Shown here: positions 35,301 to 54,700 of the stretch, piece by piece
Layout of the letters: every line of letters starts with the position of its first letter
Numbering within the stretch: position 1 is the first letter of the stretch
From: Manduca sexta
Lineage: Eukaryota > Arthropoda > Insecta > Lepidoptera > Sphingidae
Direction: 5' to 3'
DNA length: 64,000 nt
NCBI RefSeq assembly: GCF_014839805.1
Contig: NC_051120.1
Span: 11,284,001-11,348,000 of the forward strand
Notes under the pieces: generated by a model
What the model saw: the letters and a program-made list of their open reading frames with translations, nothing else
Told to the model about the DNA's origin: nothing
Database searches by the model: none
Position numbers and translations under genes: made by a program

Positions 35301-38300
35301 GGTGCCTTTCCCGGACCGTTGATGCTAAGGCGCCTGCACGCGCACACCGCATCCTCTCTGCTAACTCCACCGCTTTTCCTAGCGTTAAACTCTTTGGATC
35401 TTGAGCAAATAGTTTTTCACGCTCCGTTCCAGGTAGCATTGCCATTACAAAATGGTCCCGTAATGCTTCCTCCACGTTTAAAAATCCACAGTTTGCCGAT
35501 AGTCCACGCAATCTCGCCGCCCATTGGTGATAGGTTTCTCCCTCGACTTGGATTGCTGAATAAAATTTATACCTCTCGTGAAAACCACACACTTGGGGCA
35601 CAAAATGCCCGTCCAGAAGACCCAATATGTCATCGAACGGGATGGAAATGAGTTCTTTCGGCAAAGCCAAATTCGCAGCAAGCTTGTACGTGGATTCCTT
35701 GAGTGCGCTTAATAAAATAGCACGCCGTTTGGATCCTGAAGCATCGGTAGCTTCAGAGACGTCATTTGCGACGAACCATTGTAGCAACCGTCCCTTGTAT
35801 TCTGGCCAAGTTTGCAAATTGTGGTCGAAGGTCGTAAGAATACCAAATGTTTGAGCCATATTTTCGTAAATACACTTTTTTACGAGAATATTGAGTAAAA
35901 TCCTCGTCGCCAATGTTAAATATGTAATTATTAAATGCAAACTCGTTGACAGTCAATAACGCACTGACGTCTTTATTGTGACAGGTCTAAACCTGCCAGT
36001 CACATATATAACAGTAACATAATGTATGTTTGTAATTTTTATCATAGCTTTAGTTGTTTTTTATTTGATAAAAGCACGACTGTGTTATGCAAATATTGGT
36101 ATAATGAAAAGATGTGCGAATAACATAATAATGTGTCGTCAGTGGTCGGGCGCGGAGGCGCGCGTGCAGTCTCTGCGGCGACTCCACGCGGCGCACGGCG
36201 CGGGCGCGCGCGCGCTCGCACAGCGCGCCGCCAGCGCCGACCGCCGCCGCCGCCACGCGCGCCGCGCGCGACTCGACTCGCGCCGCACCGCCGCGCTGCA
36301 CTGCATACAGGTCTCTGCATACCTTAAACCCTACCGTTAAACCTCATTCATACCGATCAATTATTACTACCAATCATTTCTCTGTCTAAATACACACACA
36401 CACAACATCACGCATTTCATCCCCGAAGGGGTATGCAGAGGCGCAACCATGGCACCCACTTTTCGCCAAGTGTGTTCCGTCCCATGATGTGATAGGGGGC
36501 GAGCCTATCGCCATATTGGGCACAAATTCCAGACTCCGGGCTGATACTGAGCAGAAAAACCCAAATATCACTTTGCCCGACCCGGGATTCGAACCCAGGA
36601 CCTCAGAGCGCTGCCGTACCACGCATGCAGTACAACAACGCCACCGAGGCAGTCTGTCTAAATAAGGCTTTATAATATTATGCTCAGCAGATAAAAACAA
36701 AAATATCTGCATAGTTAATATCAACACCACTAAAATAATGATAACAGGCCCTATAAAAATATTTAATTACTCAAATATATACAAAGAAATATCTACGAGA
36801 ATCTTGACTTTCATTCCACTCTAGTCTTTACAAAATAAACACACTGACTAATAAAAATATCTTCCAAACAGCAAATAGAAACAGAAAAGTCCGAAATAGA
36901 GAGCCGTCTCTCCCGCCAGCTGGTGGAAGACATCGAAACAGAGAGACGGGCGACGGAACAGAGATTACAAGACTGGATGGAAGAGGAGAGAAGACTCCTG
37001 GAGGAGAGACTGCAGCGACATGTTGCGGCGGAGAAGAACGCGCTTGAGGAGAGATTGAAGAAGAAAGTGGATGGTAAAAGAATCATAAATGCCATATATT
37101 TTTGTACTAGTTTATACTTGCGGCTTGAGAGGATTAGAATTCGGCTTGTGGAAAATAATAATAATAATAATTCTTTATTTCAGACAACACAGATCCGTAC
37201 TGTTAGTAAAATAATAATGACTTAAAAATAAAATCTATGTTCCTTCTTGGGGTCTAAGCTTATTTACATAGGCAATTTGTATTAGAATCTAGTTAATAGG
37301 TTATCCGTTTAACTTCTCTATTAATCTTCGGAACAGCTGAATCTGTTTCGAATTAAGTTTCTTTAAGAGGTAAACAACAATTTACTTATTCAGAAATATA
37401 GACAAAAAAATATATATATTAATTGGCACTTGTATTCATAAGCAGACTTTTTATTTATTCAGAAAAAAGTTAATACACAATAAAAAGATATTACTAACAA
37501 TATTTTTGTAATTTTTATCGACAGAAGTAGAAGAAGAACGCAAGCTACTAGAAGAGAGGATGGCGCGGCATGTTCAGTGGCAGCAAGACCAGCTCGCTGC
37601 GAACACGCAAGAGATGGAGATCGCTGACAAGGATCTGGAGGAGTTTGAACAGTACAGCGAGGAGTGTGATGCCAGCTTTAATAAATATGGCAAACAATTT
37701 GAAGAAGGTGAGTTTAAAAAAAGACCGTTTTGCGTTATTATCTATTTACATCTATTAGGGGCCGTTGAAGTATTATGTAACGCAATTTTGGAGAGGGGTC
37801 TTGTAAAACGTTACGATGCGTTACAGGGGCGTGTGGGATGTTTCGTACAAAGCGTTATGTAACATTGATTTTTTTTATTTTAAAACAATGGTATTTCAGC
37901 GATTTTCCGGTAGTTTGCGTAAAATAATTGTGAATATTAGAAAAAAAAAATTAACTTTAGAGTTGCATAACTTGTGGATGGACGGGCGGCGTGCAGAACG
38001 TTACTACGTTGGGGGTCAAAAATCTTTAAAAATAGCGTTATTTAATACTTGAACGGCCCCTTATAAAGCACAGTAAAATTGTACAATTATAAAGGCAAAA
38101 TGAAGTGGATCGGCTCATGCTGACCAGGAGAGTAGTTCTGAGCAGTACTGGTTTTCATAAACTTCCTGATGTCTTATGCGGAAGGTTTGTAGTGATAGTC
38201 GACCAAGCCACAAGTGATCTAAATAACACAAGTTAACATGGACTTTGTAGTAGTAATTCAGCAAAATATCCTACCACCACCAAGATGTGACTTATCCATC

Positions 38301-41127
38301 CAAGTTTTCGCCACTATTATTGTTGGACGTGTTAATCACTAATTATGTAATGCTAGGCGCCAGCGCCATCAGCACTGACATGGAGATCTTCAGCCGCAAT
38401 GTGGTGGAAGTGGTGGAGCACATCAACAACGAGCTGCTCAACGCTCTGAGACAAGCCAGGGAACAGAACAAGGTCAGACACATATCCTTTGACATCAACA
38501 AAATTAAAAGTTTTACTAGTCATTATTGCACGCGATAGGTATTTTGAATGAGATAATATATCTACTGCTTATCAGTAAGTTTGGTTTCAAAGAACATCTA
38601 AACTGTTTTCTGATTTTCATGTATATTGTTATAAATAAATAAAATTATAAATAGTACAATATTAGAGTTAGTGAGAATTACAATTCTTAGTTATTCTTAA
38701 ATTTTTGTATTCTTAGTAATTTCTAAGTTATTTGTCTAATCATTGAATTGTATTAAAACATAAAAATATGTAGATGTCCCTGAAAACCATTACATAGAGT
38801 TATTTATAGTAGAGGTTTTATTAATGAAACTACAATTTTGCACTCTATGGTCCTGTTTCATAAGTTACAAGTCAATTTAATTGTACTGTTTCCATTTGAA
38901 ACAGCAAATTTTATTGCCATTTACTTGAGAGCATAGATTAGAGTGTAACATGGTCGGCTTACACATTTATGTCGTAATTATAGCATTTATTGAGAAGTTG
39001 TGAAACAGGCGCTATGTCCAGTACCTTGAGTCTTATTTTAATGTTATGTATTGTAGAAAGAACTGAATGACGTCATGGAGACAGACGCCGAGAACAGCAA
39101 ACGTCTGACTGACGACGTGGACGCGGTGCTCACTGACGTGGTCAAGTCCACCGAACAGATATTGGAGACGGCAGTCGGTAAGATCGAGGTACGTACTTCG
39201 AGTATTTCAAACATTTTTACACTGCCTTAATGTATATATGACACATACTTACGCAGTGAATTGTTAGTTATTGGGTTAGTTACCCAATTTTAAATATTTT
39301 TCATATGTCGATAATGTTACCAGTCAATAATGTGGATGTTAGATTTAGTTCCCTAGTAGTTTGTATTTTCTTATCTATATATACCTAAAAAGTATAATAT
39401 ACATAAATAAATATTCCTCAGATGAACAACACATCAACGATCGAGCGCCTGTCGGAAGTGTCATCGTCGACATCAGAGGAGGTCGCGCGCTGGTCCCTCA
39501 CCCGCGAGCGGCAGCGCGGCGCGGCCGGCGACACGCGCGGCGCCGCGCGACAGCTGCGCGAGCGGCTGCACGGCGCGCTGCAGCGCCTCGCCGACCTGCA
39601 GCGGCAGTACCTGGCGAGCCGATACGCACGCTACGAACCTTCTGGTTAGTCACATATTCACCTTTTTCCTTTGCCTTCATTCCACTCCTTAAAACATTTT
39701 TTAGAACATAGTAGATTGGTTTTTACAAACATCCACCTATCAATCAATTATAGAAGTTGCAGTAAAGTCCATGAAGACGATATAATCTTTATATGCTTGG
39801 GCTACCGTTATCATATAAACTGTGTTTGCTAACAAATGTTCTTTCATACAGGTAAAACACCGTCCCGCATGGACTACCGCTACCCGCGGACCTTAGTGGC
39901 CACCTCGCCACACGACAGGATCCTCAAACGATTCAGAGCTATGCGACAAAACAGTCAAGATGATGTGAGTATATTTTACAACCACATGCCGAAATAGCAG
40001 CAAAAGGCTGTTCGTTAAAATAAATTAGGAAGGGCACTTTTTTATGTGTAATGGCGCATACTTATAATTACAAATATAGTACATAAGTCGGTTTTTGAGG
40101 AAGGGATTGATATTTTTAACATCTGTGTTATAAATATCGACTATTATTTAAATCTCCAGCAAAATTTGCTAGAAGTTTTCTGTATTTCTGATATTCAACT
40201 AATAGCAAATATTGTGTTATGCATGTGGTAGAATAATATAAGCTAGTATAATTGCGTCGTCTGGCGAGGGGTAATCATCTCTTGCAAATCCCTACTCTAT
40301 TTGTACCGTTTGATCCCGTTTTAAATACTACCAAATATTGTCCCACAGGACGTGATCCTGGTGGAGAGCGAATCGAACAGTCGTGCAGCGAGCGACTCGG
40401 AGAGCTCCACAGCAGACGAGAGCGCCTTCACGTCACCCTCGCCGCCGGACGCCAAGGAACACGCGCCCATCGTCAAGTGCACCTCCGAGACTGACATCTA
40501 CGCCATTAAAAAGGTAATACAGATCTTATTCGACTGCCCAAAAATAATAAAGCTTTTTCATTAAGCTATATACAGTGGGCATGTCTCTTGCTTGTTAAAT
40601 AGCGCCTGCTCGTAAAGAATAGCAACAAAATATCAAACATCAAAATACAGGAATTTGTGGATTTAATATCTCATAATGCCTGGTAATAACATTGATAACA
40701 ATGTCCTTCAAAACTGAACATAGTACTGTTATTATAATAAAGCTTGGTGAGAATAAGCTATCGAACCTTCGCTTACTAACCACCGTTTTCATTAAACTAT
40801 CGCAATCGCTCTTGACCAATCAGGGCAGTCTTTTTGACATGCCGACAAACAAGTTATTTTGATCGGTTCATTCTCGGATCGGATTGAAGATTGAGATTGG
40901 GATCGTAGCAAATACAGCTGTACAAGTTAAATTTTAAGTCCTATAATGGTGAGTTATTACAAGTAATGTTTAAAAAAATATTAATAAATATATTTTTTAT
41001 TCAGCAACAAGATATGCGAGGTAAAGAGAACCTGGATCGAACGATGTCGTACAAGAAACCGTCGAAACTGCCCGCGCCAGCGTCACACAAGAAACCGCTC
41101 GTAGAACGGAACGGTACCATCAACTGA
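23379..41127 (+). CDS. Klp61F: Kinesin-5 mitotic motor (Klp61F/KIF11/Eg5 orthologue), complete
   Basis: Plus-end-directed bipolar motor that slides antiparallel spindle microtubules apart. Exons: 23379-23443, 24757-24904, 25313-25462, 25825-26043, 26259-26347, 27219-27467, 27830-28083, 28657-28886, 29268-29431, 30107-30246, 30659-30750, 31059-31262, 36143-36310, 36872-37073, 37525-37707, 38357-38472, 39057-39188, 39422-39644, 39852-39964, 40349-40513, 41005-41127. All junctions are GT-AG and in phase, giving 1,142 codons plus TGA, close to family length. Seen: VFVRLRPLN start of motor; P-loop GQTGTGKT (98-105); DPLAGIIPR after loop 5; switch I NAQSSRSH (220-227); switch II DLAGSE (256-261); [13 protein letters not shown] and neck linker NKPEVNQK (about 356-363); long coiled coil; BimC box [16 protein letters not shown] with a candidate Cdk site at Thr1012; KEN box (1109-1111). 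Intron 12 holds a retrotransposon. Exons 13 and 18 are extremely GC-rich and Arg/Ala-rich. Assignment to kinesin-5 is secure; exon edges are by eye. Confidence 0.95.
24056..24255. repeat. Dispersed repeat in kinesin intron 1
   Basis: Begins tatactaaactagcgacccg and includes ccagcttcgcacgggtgca, a motif typical of abundant lepidopteran interspersed repeats. Its family is not resolved. Confidence 0.5.
24463..24518. repeat. (CCTA)n microsatellite abutting a 35-bp perfect palindrome
   Basis: About five CCTA units (24463-24483) run straight into AATTCTGTGAATCTTAT (24484-24500), a central G, and ATAAGATTCACAGAATT (24502-24518). The 17-bp arms match perfectly. It lies in kinesin intron 1. Confidence 0.85.
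26613..26642 (+). other. Klp61F: Candidate 30-nt cassette microexon in kinesin-5 intron 5
   Basis: The segment is preceded by ttaattcttgcag and followed by GTAAGT, a perfect donor. Its 30 nt are phase-compatible with exon 5 (ends AG, phase 2) and exon 6 (starts T). Inclusion keeps the frame and would insert ten residues, [10 protein letters not shown], after Ser224, inside switch I (NAQSS...RSH). The canonical NAQSSRSH motif forms only when it is skipped, so skipping must be the main form if the motor is active. No stop codon is created. This is a prediction from splice signals and frame only; it may be a chance pair of sites. Confidence 0.4.
29448..29695 (-). repeat. Dispersed repeat family C, copy 2 (kinesin intron 9)
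   Basis: Contains ccccactgtacctgatggta, tgcttatcccgggacgcaac-like sequence (from about 29601) and ttgctaccaccagcaataac, matching family C markers with a small AT-rich insertion at 29526-29562. Confidence 0.55.
30256..30535 (+). repeat. Tandem duplication, period about 138 bp (kinesin intron 10)
   Basis: Both units contain tctaatatagttttctagt or its near match, then attaatctaat, then tatcgtttttaat, then a gcgttaaaag-like end and accatata. The copies start near 30258 and 30396 and are diverged. Confidence 0.65.
31457..31461 (+). repeat. Target-site duplication, left (GTAAC)
   Basis: GTAAC directly precedes the LTR at 31462 and is repeated at 36014-36018 directly after the other LTR. Confidence 0.85.
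31462..31561 (-). repeat. 3' LTR, 100 bp
   Basis: Identical over all 100 positions to 35914-36013. On the minus strand it starts TGTTATATATGTGACTGG and ends TACATATTTAACA. It contains AATAAAGACG, a plausible polyadenylation signal. Confidence 0.92.
31562..31571 (-). other. Polypurine tract
   Basis: GGGGGAGAAA on the minus strand lies directly next to the 3' LTR, the expected place for plus-strand DNA priming. Confidence 0.8.
31629..32795 (-). pseudogene. Pol C-terminal part: integrase core and tail, after frame break
   Basis: Continues the pol reading in a different frame from 32750-35416. The frame resumes at [10 protein letters not shown] and carries the second catalytic Asp (VSDNAT) and the Glu (NGQAE) of the integrase D,D,E triad, then a GPY-like C-terminal region and an acidic tail. 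The tail holds an almost perfect 54-bp tandem duplication at 31719-31829 (units including VTSGSEC and VAHETENQ). The ORF ends at 31629, 67 bp before the 3' LTR. Because the first catalytic Asp is in the other frame, no intact integrase is made without a correction. Confidence 0.85.
31719..31829 (-). repeat. 54-bp in-frame tandem duplication in pol tail
   Basis: Two units starting gttgattctcagtttcgtga, each ending acgtcacatctt, differ at about one position (cctgac versus catgac). The length is a multiple of three, so the frame is kept. Confidence 0.85.
32750..35416 (-). pseudogene. Pol: zinc knuckles, protease, RT, RNase H, integrase N-part; broken at 3' end
   Basis: The frame is open from about 35416. 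Positions below count from a GTG at 35347, from which 865 codons follow. Two CX2CX4HX4C knuckles (residues 37-50 and 57-70); aspartic protease with DSG (115-117); reverse transcriptase with LDLSQAY (Asp334) and an LDD box in MLDDIL (Asp396/397, the LDD variant of YVDD); RNase H with TVDAS (Asp543) and TDHKPL; integrase HHCC zinc region and the first catalytic Asp in HVDFLGP. The frame is then lost at or near a run of five A on the plus strand (32796-32800), consistent with a one-base deletion, and ends at 32750. The knuckles sit in this frame rather than in that of gag, implying a -1 shift between gag and pol somewhere within 35050-35416. Confidence 0.88.
35050..35859 (-). CDS. Gag of the Mag-type retrotransposon
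   Basis: Structural capsid-type protein of the element. The ATG at 35859 (MAQTFGIL) lies 54 bp inside the 5' LTR edge; an in-frame TTG extension upstream is not needed. The conserved retrotransposon gag region includes [12 protein letters not shown] and, later, [11 protein letters not shown] and [12 protein letters not shown]. From about 35416 the frame overlaps pol, and after roughly residue 170 it stops looking like gag, because the Cys-His knuckles are in the -1 frame. This fits expression of gag-pol by a -1 ribosomal frameshift, but no classical slippery heptamer in the right phase was obvious, so a mutation is also possible. Confidence 0.8.
   Translation of the reverse strand: MAQTFGILTTFDHNLQTWPEYKGRLLQWFVANDVSEATDASGSKRRAILLSALKESTYKLAANLALPKELISIPFDDILGLLDGHFVPQVCGFHERYKFYSAIQVEGETYHQWAARLRGLSANCGFLNVEEALRDHFVMAMLPGTEREKLFAQDPKSLTLGKAVELAERMRCARAGALASTVRERHRLTTIKYSRSTPKIILVLNCCVRFAVLKTILQLNVDSLAINVKSATLRGICVACVKKIISWNMRSLAVMTVSCIIFAPIMVNQ
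35900..35912 (-). other. Primer binding site, tRNA-Ser type
   Basis: TGGCGACGAGGAT begins one base after the 5' LTR on the minus strand. It is complementary to the 3' end expected for tRNA-Ser(GCT), whose acceptor 3' strand reads CCTCGTCG plus CCA. Ser priming is a feature of Mag elements. Confidence 0.8.
35914..36013 (-). repeat. 5' LTR, 100 bp
   Basis: Identical to 31462-31561; carries the element promoter by position. The GTAAC duplication follows at 36014-36018. Confidence 0.92.
36393..36652 (-). mobile_element. tRNA-derived SINE, copy 2, with 12-bp target duplication
   Basis: On the minus strand it starts CTGCCTCGGTGGCGTTGTTG (A-box region). A B box follows (GGGTTCGAATCCC), then a tRNA-unrelated body and a (TG)n tail. 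It is flanked by the exact 12-bp duplication TCTGTCTAAATA at 36381-36392 and 36653-36664, the mark of LINE-mediated insertion. It lies in kinesin intron 13, antisense to the gene. Confidence 0.88.
37148..37345 (-). mobile_element. LINE or SINE 3' end with (ATT)n tail
   Basis: On the minus strand the segment ends in TGAAATAAAGAATTATTATT with further ATT units (plus-strand aataataataataattcttt at 37148-37168). An AATAAA word and a short tandem-repeat tail fit a CR1/L2-like 3' end. It lies in kinesin intron 14. Confidence 0.55.
37758..38060. mobile_element. PIF/Harbinger-like MITE, 303 bp
   Basis: Terminal inverted repeats GGGGCCGTTGAAGTATTATG (left) and the complement of taatacttgaacggcccc (right) match at about 22 of 26 positions. 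A 3-bp duplication TTA flanks the element (37755-37757 and 38061-38063), typical of PIF/Harbinger. No transposase frame. It lies in kinesin intron 15. Confidence 0.75.
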
Positions 41128-42095
41128 CCATCCACTGGCGGTAGCACGGTCTTCGAATAACCGACGGTCAGCCAGTAGAGTATAAATAACTATAGATGAT
41201 AGTTGAACAGTAGATAGAACGCCGTGTTGGTATAGGAATTATGTGACAAAAATCTTTATTTCAGAGTGTGATGGTTTAAATTCAAATGCACTTGAAAAGT
41301 GTTGTGTTTCGAGCGTTGATCGCGACATTACTAACTATTTCAATAGTATTTATGTAGAATACAAACCAAACGTTTTCAGGATTTATTCATGAAACTTCAA
41401 AAGGTGCAAATATTGAGTAAATGTAAATGATAAGGCGTTTCTAAAGGACTTTATAAGATGTTTATAAAAGTAGGAAAAGGCATGTTCACAGATTTTTTTA
41501 AATTTAAAATTAATAGCATAAAGTATTTCAATAATATTTAAAACCAATGCTTAATTGATTTGAAATATTTAAATTTTATTATCTACATTGATAATGACTA
41601 AGAAGACATTTTCTCAAAAATAATTCATTCATAAAGATGATTGGCCACTGATAAAAAAATATGTTATTTAGGATGTAGATAGTGATAGTATAATTAAACT
41701 GATTTTTTATATTTTAAGGGATGCAACACCTATTTTTCTAGCATAGTATTATGAATTTTTATAACTTGTTTGTATATTTTTAAAAAATTTGCATTATTTT
41801 TTATCTCATTTGAAATTCAGATTTCAAGATTAGTTCAGAGTGTATGTTCATAAATAAGTATGAGTAATCATCACATAAATAATAGTTAATTATAAACTTA
41901 TAATAATATTTACTGCCAAATTTTGGCATAATAATTTAACCTGCACTAAAATATTAAGAGATATTTGTATATGAAATACAAACCATTAAATATCTCCACA
42001 CAATTAGTTTAAATTGTAACATTTACTTTTTGTAATCTAAATTTGTGTATTGTATCCTAATAAAGCTAATGTAATCATAGAGTGTGTATAAAAAT
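41128..42095 (+). other. Klp61F: Kinesin-5 3' UTR
   Basis: AT-rich sequence after the TGA, ending shortly after an AATAAA at 42059-42064. A second AATAAA at 42548-42553 could give a longer form. Confidence 0.55.
42059..42064 (+). terminator. Polyadenylation signal, kinesin-5 (proximal)
   Basis: AATAAA followed by gctaatgtaatcatagagtgtgtat, which includes a GT-rich stretch suited to cleavage-factor binding. Confidence 0.5.
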
Positions 42096-42547
42096 AAGAA
42101 TGACAAGTGTGTGCTTAGTCTATTTCTATACATTCTAAGGTCTGCTTTCTCCAATTCAATTTGGTCATTATCATTCTAAAAGATGCCAATAAAAGTCCAA
42201 AAACCCCTTTTAATTCCTTGTACCTTTCCTATACTGATAGTGCATCCATGATTCTTCCATTATTGTGATGTTTGTAGTAGAAATCTCTTAACACCACATG
42301 ACGCTATCTCTGCTTGGTATTTCCCGGTGCGAATTATAAAAAATTTAAACATGCCCCATTTAAGAAAAAAATTACAACAAAAACTTTAGGTCGCCTAAAA
42401 TCTTGACCTTTACACTAGGTATCATAAACCTTAATTAACAATTTTCGACCTATTTGACCCTAGAGGTCTAAACTAATTCGAATTATTTTATAGTTTTATA
42501 AGTTTTGTATGTTGCATTATGTATTGTTCATATTGATATGTTAGTTT

Positions 42548-42553
42548 AATAAA
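42548..42553 (+). terminator. Polyadenylation signal, kinesin-5 (distal alternative)
   Basis: AATAAA in tttaataaacatac, followed about 20 bases later by tatgttacgtttca. Confidence 0.35.
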
Positions 42554-42599
42554 CATACTTATAGCACTATGTTACGTTTCATTTTCATCCCTTAACCAT

Positions 42600-44938
42600 A
42601 TTTTATTTGAAAATCCTACAAATCACGCAAAACATGGCCAACGCCAGTCACGAAAGGTGTTCCAAATGATTTTGAGACTAAAAAATTTGTAGGGTGGTCG
42701 GAAATTCGCGAAAGAAATTGCACGAATGATCCTTCCATTACAAAATTCAAAAGATAGATTTGCAACAAGAACTAAGAAAGATATCGTGTTATCATATCAA
42801 AGCTTACATAATATTTATATGATTGGCTTATATTATTATTCTTTGTGTTCAAAATTCCCAGACTAATATAAAAAAAAGAGTTATAATTTCAAAATTTAGG
42901 CCCCTTTTATATTCGATTTTTGTTTACATTTGTTAAGTACTAGACTAGAAGAAAATAGATTATAACGTCTACTATATGTGTTGAGTTGAGTCGTTTCTTT
43001 AAAAAAAAAAGGTGCTAAATTCAATACAGCCTTACTTAAAATTGAAATTTTTAGTGCTACTCACAAAAGTAGTGCTGTCTAATGATTAATTTTGAAATAT
43101 TAATAACGTTTATTTATTGATCTCTCACTTCACTCGTTTATATGTATATTTTTTATTATATCTAACTATAAATAAAATAAAAATATATTTTAAAATTTTA
43201 TTATAAAAACAGATAAAATATACTTACATTTACATAGAATATTACACATACTGACTTCCGTAGTCGACAAATATAAAAAACGCCTACATTTTTATTAAAG
43301 AATACCAAAAAATGCAAAAGAAATGTTCTCATGTTCAACTTTAAAAATTCAAAATAAAACAAAAAAGTGTAAAAATTTGTATAATTTTTTTCTAGTAAAA
43401 GGACACTACAGAAGTCAGTCTGGTAAGCTCATGGTCTATTTACATCTCTCCACAAAGAGAGCAACATACTAGAATGTTCTAATGTCAACTGTCGTCATAA
43501 TTATGGCTTGAAACTTGACGATAAACTCTTCAGTGTCCTCAAAACATAGCCTTCATTAATAAATAAAATAGATTTAAACGTTAAGATATGTCCCACGTGT
43601 AATCCGTAAAATCGTTAATATTTCTTTTAATTTAACGATTCATTATGTCATAAATCGAAAATATTCCAATTAATTTGCGAACATTCATTAAGTTCTGAGA
43701 TGGACATATCAAAATATTTAATACTACAATAAATAATTTACAAATAAATTCTCAACATGGACATTTTTGACGTACCTACATACAGCCTTAAGTTTTCGCT
43801 TGATGTTTATAAAATTGTCACAAACACATGCCAAATCTCACAAATCCATAGTTCTACTATCTGAAATAAGTCAGTACGACAATGACACGTTGAGAAAATA
43901 AATAAAAATATAATAGTTGTTTGGTTTTCACTCTAAAACTAAATAGCTGCTTTTTCTTATGAATATGATAATTTAAATACAAATAATATAAATGCGAAGA
44001 AATTTCTGGCCGTACGCATTATTTAATATATGAAATAAAACCTTTAAAACAGATCATACTTGAGCAATAAGAAATATTTAAATCTAAACAAAAATAAACA
44101 AATTAACTGTAGTCAAATCGTCAGATTAAAAAAAAGCAAATAAAAATGGTGGGAGAATATAAATGCCGTCATAAATTAATAAATTAATGAAAAAAACTAG
44201 AATAAATAACTTAGATCTAGGCTAAAAATAAATATTTTATTTACATTTTATTATCTGGCTAATAAAGAATTAAAGAAAAAATAGGTAATTTTGAGCTAAC
44301 CTTAAAAAATATTACATGGAATACATGATAATATGTAATATTTACAGAATCCTATAGTTATTCATATAAAAATATTGCAAGAAATACTTGCATTTTTTTT
44401 CTAGTATGTCAAAATGGTTGTAATGTTATTGAGATTATAAAGGAATTTAAAAATGTCATTTACTGTAAAATTATTGTTTTCATAGCACCTGAAACACACC
44501 ACCTAACATTGCTATTAACAATAAATATCATCTTATGACATTATTATCAACCATAAACTGGTTAGAAATAACTTATCAAGGTCAACCTGACTCCAAAATT
44601 TACACAAAATAATATGTGTAGTAAATTTTAAAATCCTTTAAATTTGGCTGTCAATTCACATAACTCAGGACAATATTTTATACCTAAATAGGGATATTGA
44701 TTTGTGCAAATAAATGCCCAACAATTATGAGGCTATTTTTTAAATTACTCAATTAGGGGAATTTGAATTTCGAACGAATCGTGAACGGTGACGTCACACC
44801 ACACAAACCGTTTCGATAGATAAAGACGAACAGCTTCAAAATTATCTTTTGCATTTAGCTGTCGACTGATTAAATTTTTTCATTTTTATCTATTTCCACA
44901 AAAATATCTCAACCCAATATCCTCCTTTAGAGCTATTG
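42600..44938. other. Convergent intergenic region and probable mas 3' UTR
   Basis: AT-rich DNA between the tails of kinesin-5 (+) and mas (-). On the minus strand, AATAAA words at 44236-44241 and 44247-44252 are candidate mas polyadenylation signals about 700 bp after its stop. Nothing else is recognised. Confidence 0.4.
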
Positions 44939-54451
<9,513 letters not shown>

Positions 54452-54471
54452 CTGAAGCGAGAACGATTAAT

Positions 54472-54700
54472 TAACACACTCTTACTGGCGTAGTGCGGGT
54501 TAACAGACTTATATACCTTCGAAATTCTTATAAAGAACTTCTCAGGTTTACAGGTTTCCTCACAATGTTTTCCTTTACAGTTAAAGCAAGCAATAATTCA
54601 CAAATAATACACATAAGTTTAAAAGTCAGAAGTGTGTGCTCTTAGGTTTTGAACCTGCGGAAATTCGTCATGGCAGTCCATTCAACTTCAAATTAGGCTA
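54472..54700 (-). mobile_element. Retroposon family A, copy near mas
   Basis: Contains actggcgtagtgcgggttaa, ttcttataaagaacttctca, ttcctcacaatgttttcctt and tgctcttaggttttgaacct, the reverse complement of family A. Confidence 0.6.

Larger units (their letters stand above)
31462..36013 (-). mobile_element. Full-length Mag-type Ty3/gypsy LTR retrotransposon
   Basis: A 4,552-bp element in antisense orientation within kinesin intron 12. Two identical 100-bp LTRs (TGTT...AACA), a 5-bp target duplication (GTAAC), a tRNA-Ser-type primer site and a polypurine tract define it fully. It encodes gag, then zinc knuckles, protease, reverse transcriptase, RNase H and integrase in the Ty3/gypsy order. Very short LTRs and tRNA-Ser priming fit the Mag lineage, first known from silkworm. 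There is no env-like frame. Identical LTRs indicate recent insertion, yet one frame break lies in the integrase region, so this copy is either recently inactivated, was moved by another copy, or has a homopolymer error in the assembly. Confidence 0.93.

Noticed and set aside
31853..35854. Plus-strand open frames within the retrotransposon
   Set aside because: Complementary-strand shadows of gag and pol without motifs of their own.
36042..36340. Arg-rich frames on both strands around 36.1-36.3 kb
   Set aside because: Shadows of kinesin exon 13; only the plus-strand frame bounded by AG at 36142 and GT at 36311 keeps phase with its neighbours.
36386..36730. 114-codon minus-strand frame
   Set aside because: It is the body of the SINE at 36393-36652; a similar frame appears in the copy near 56237-56473.
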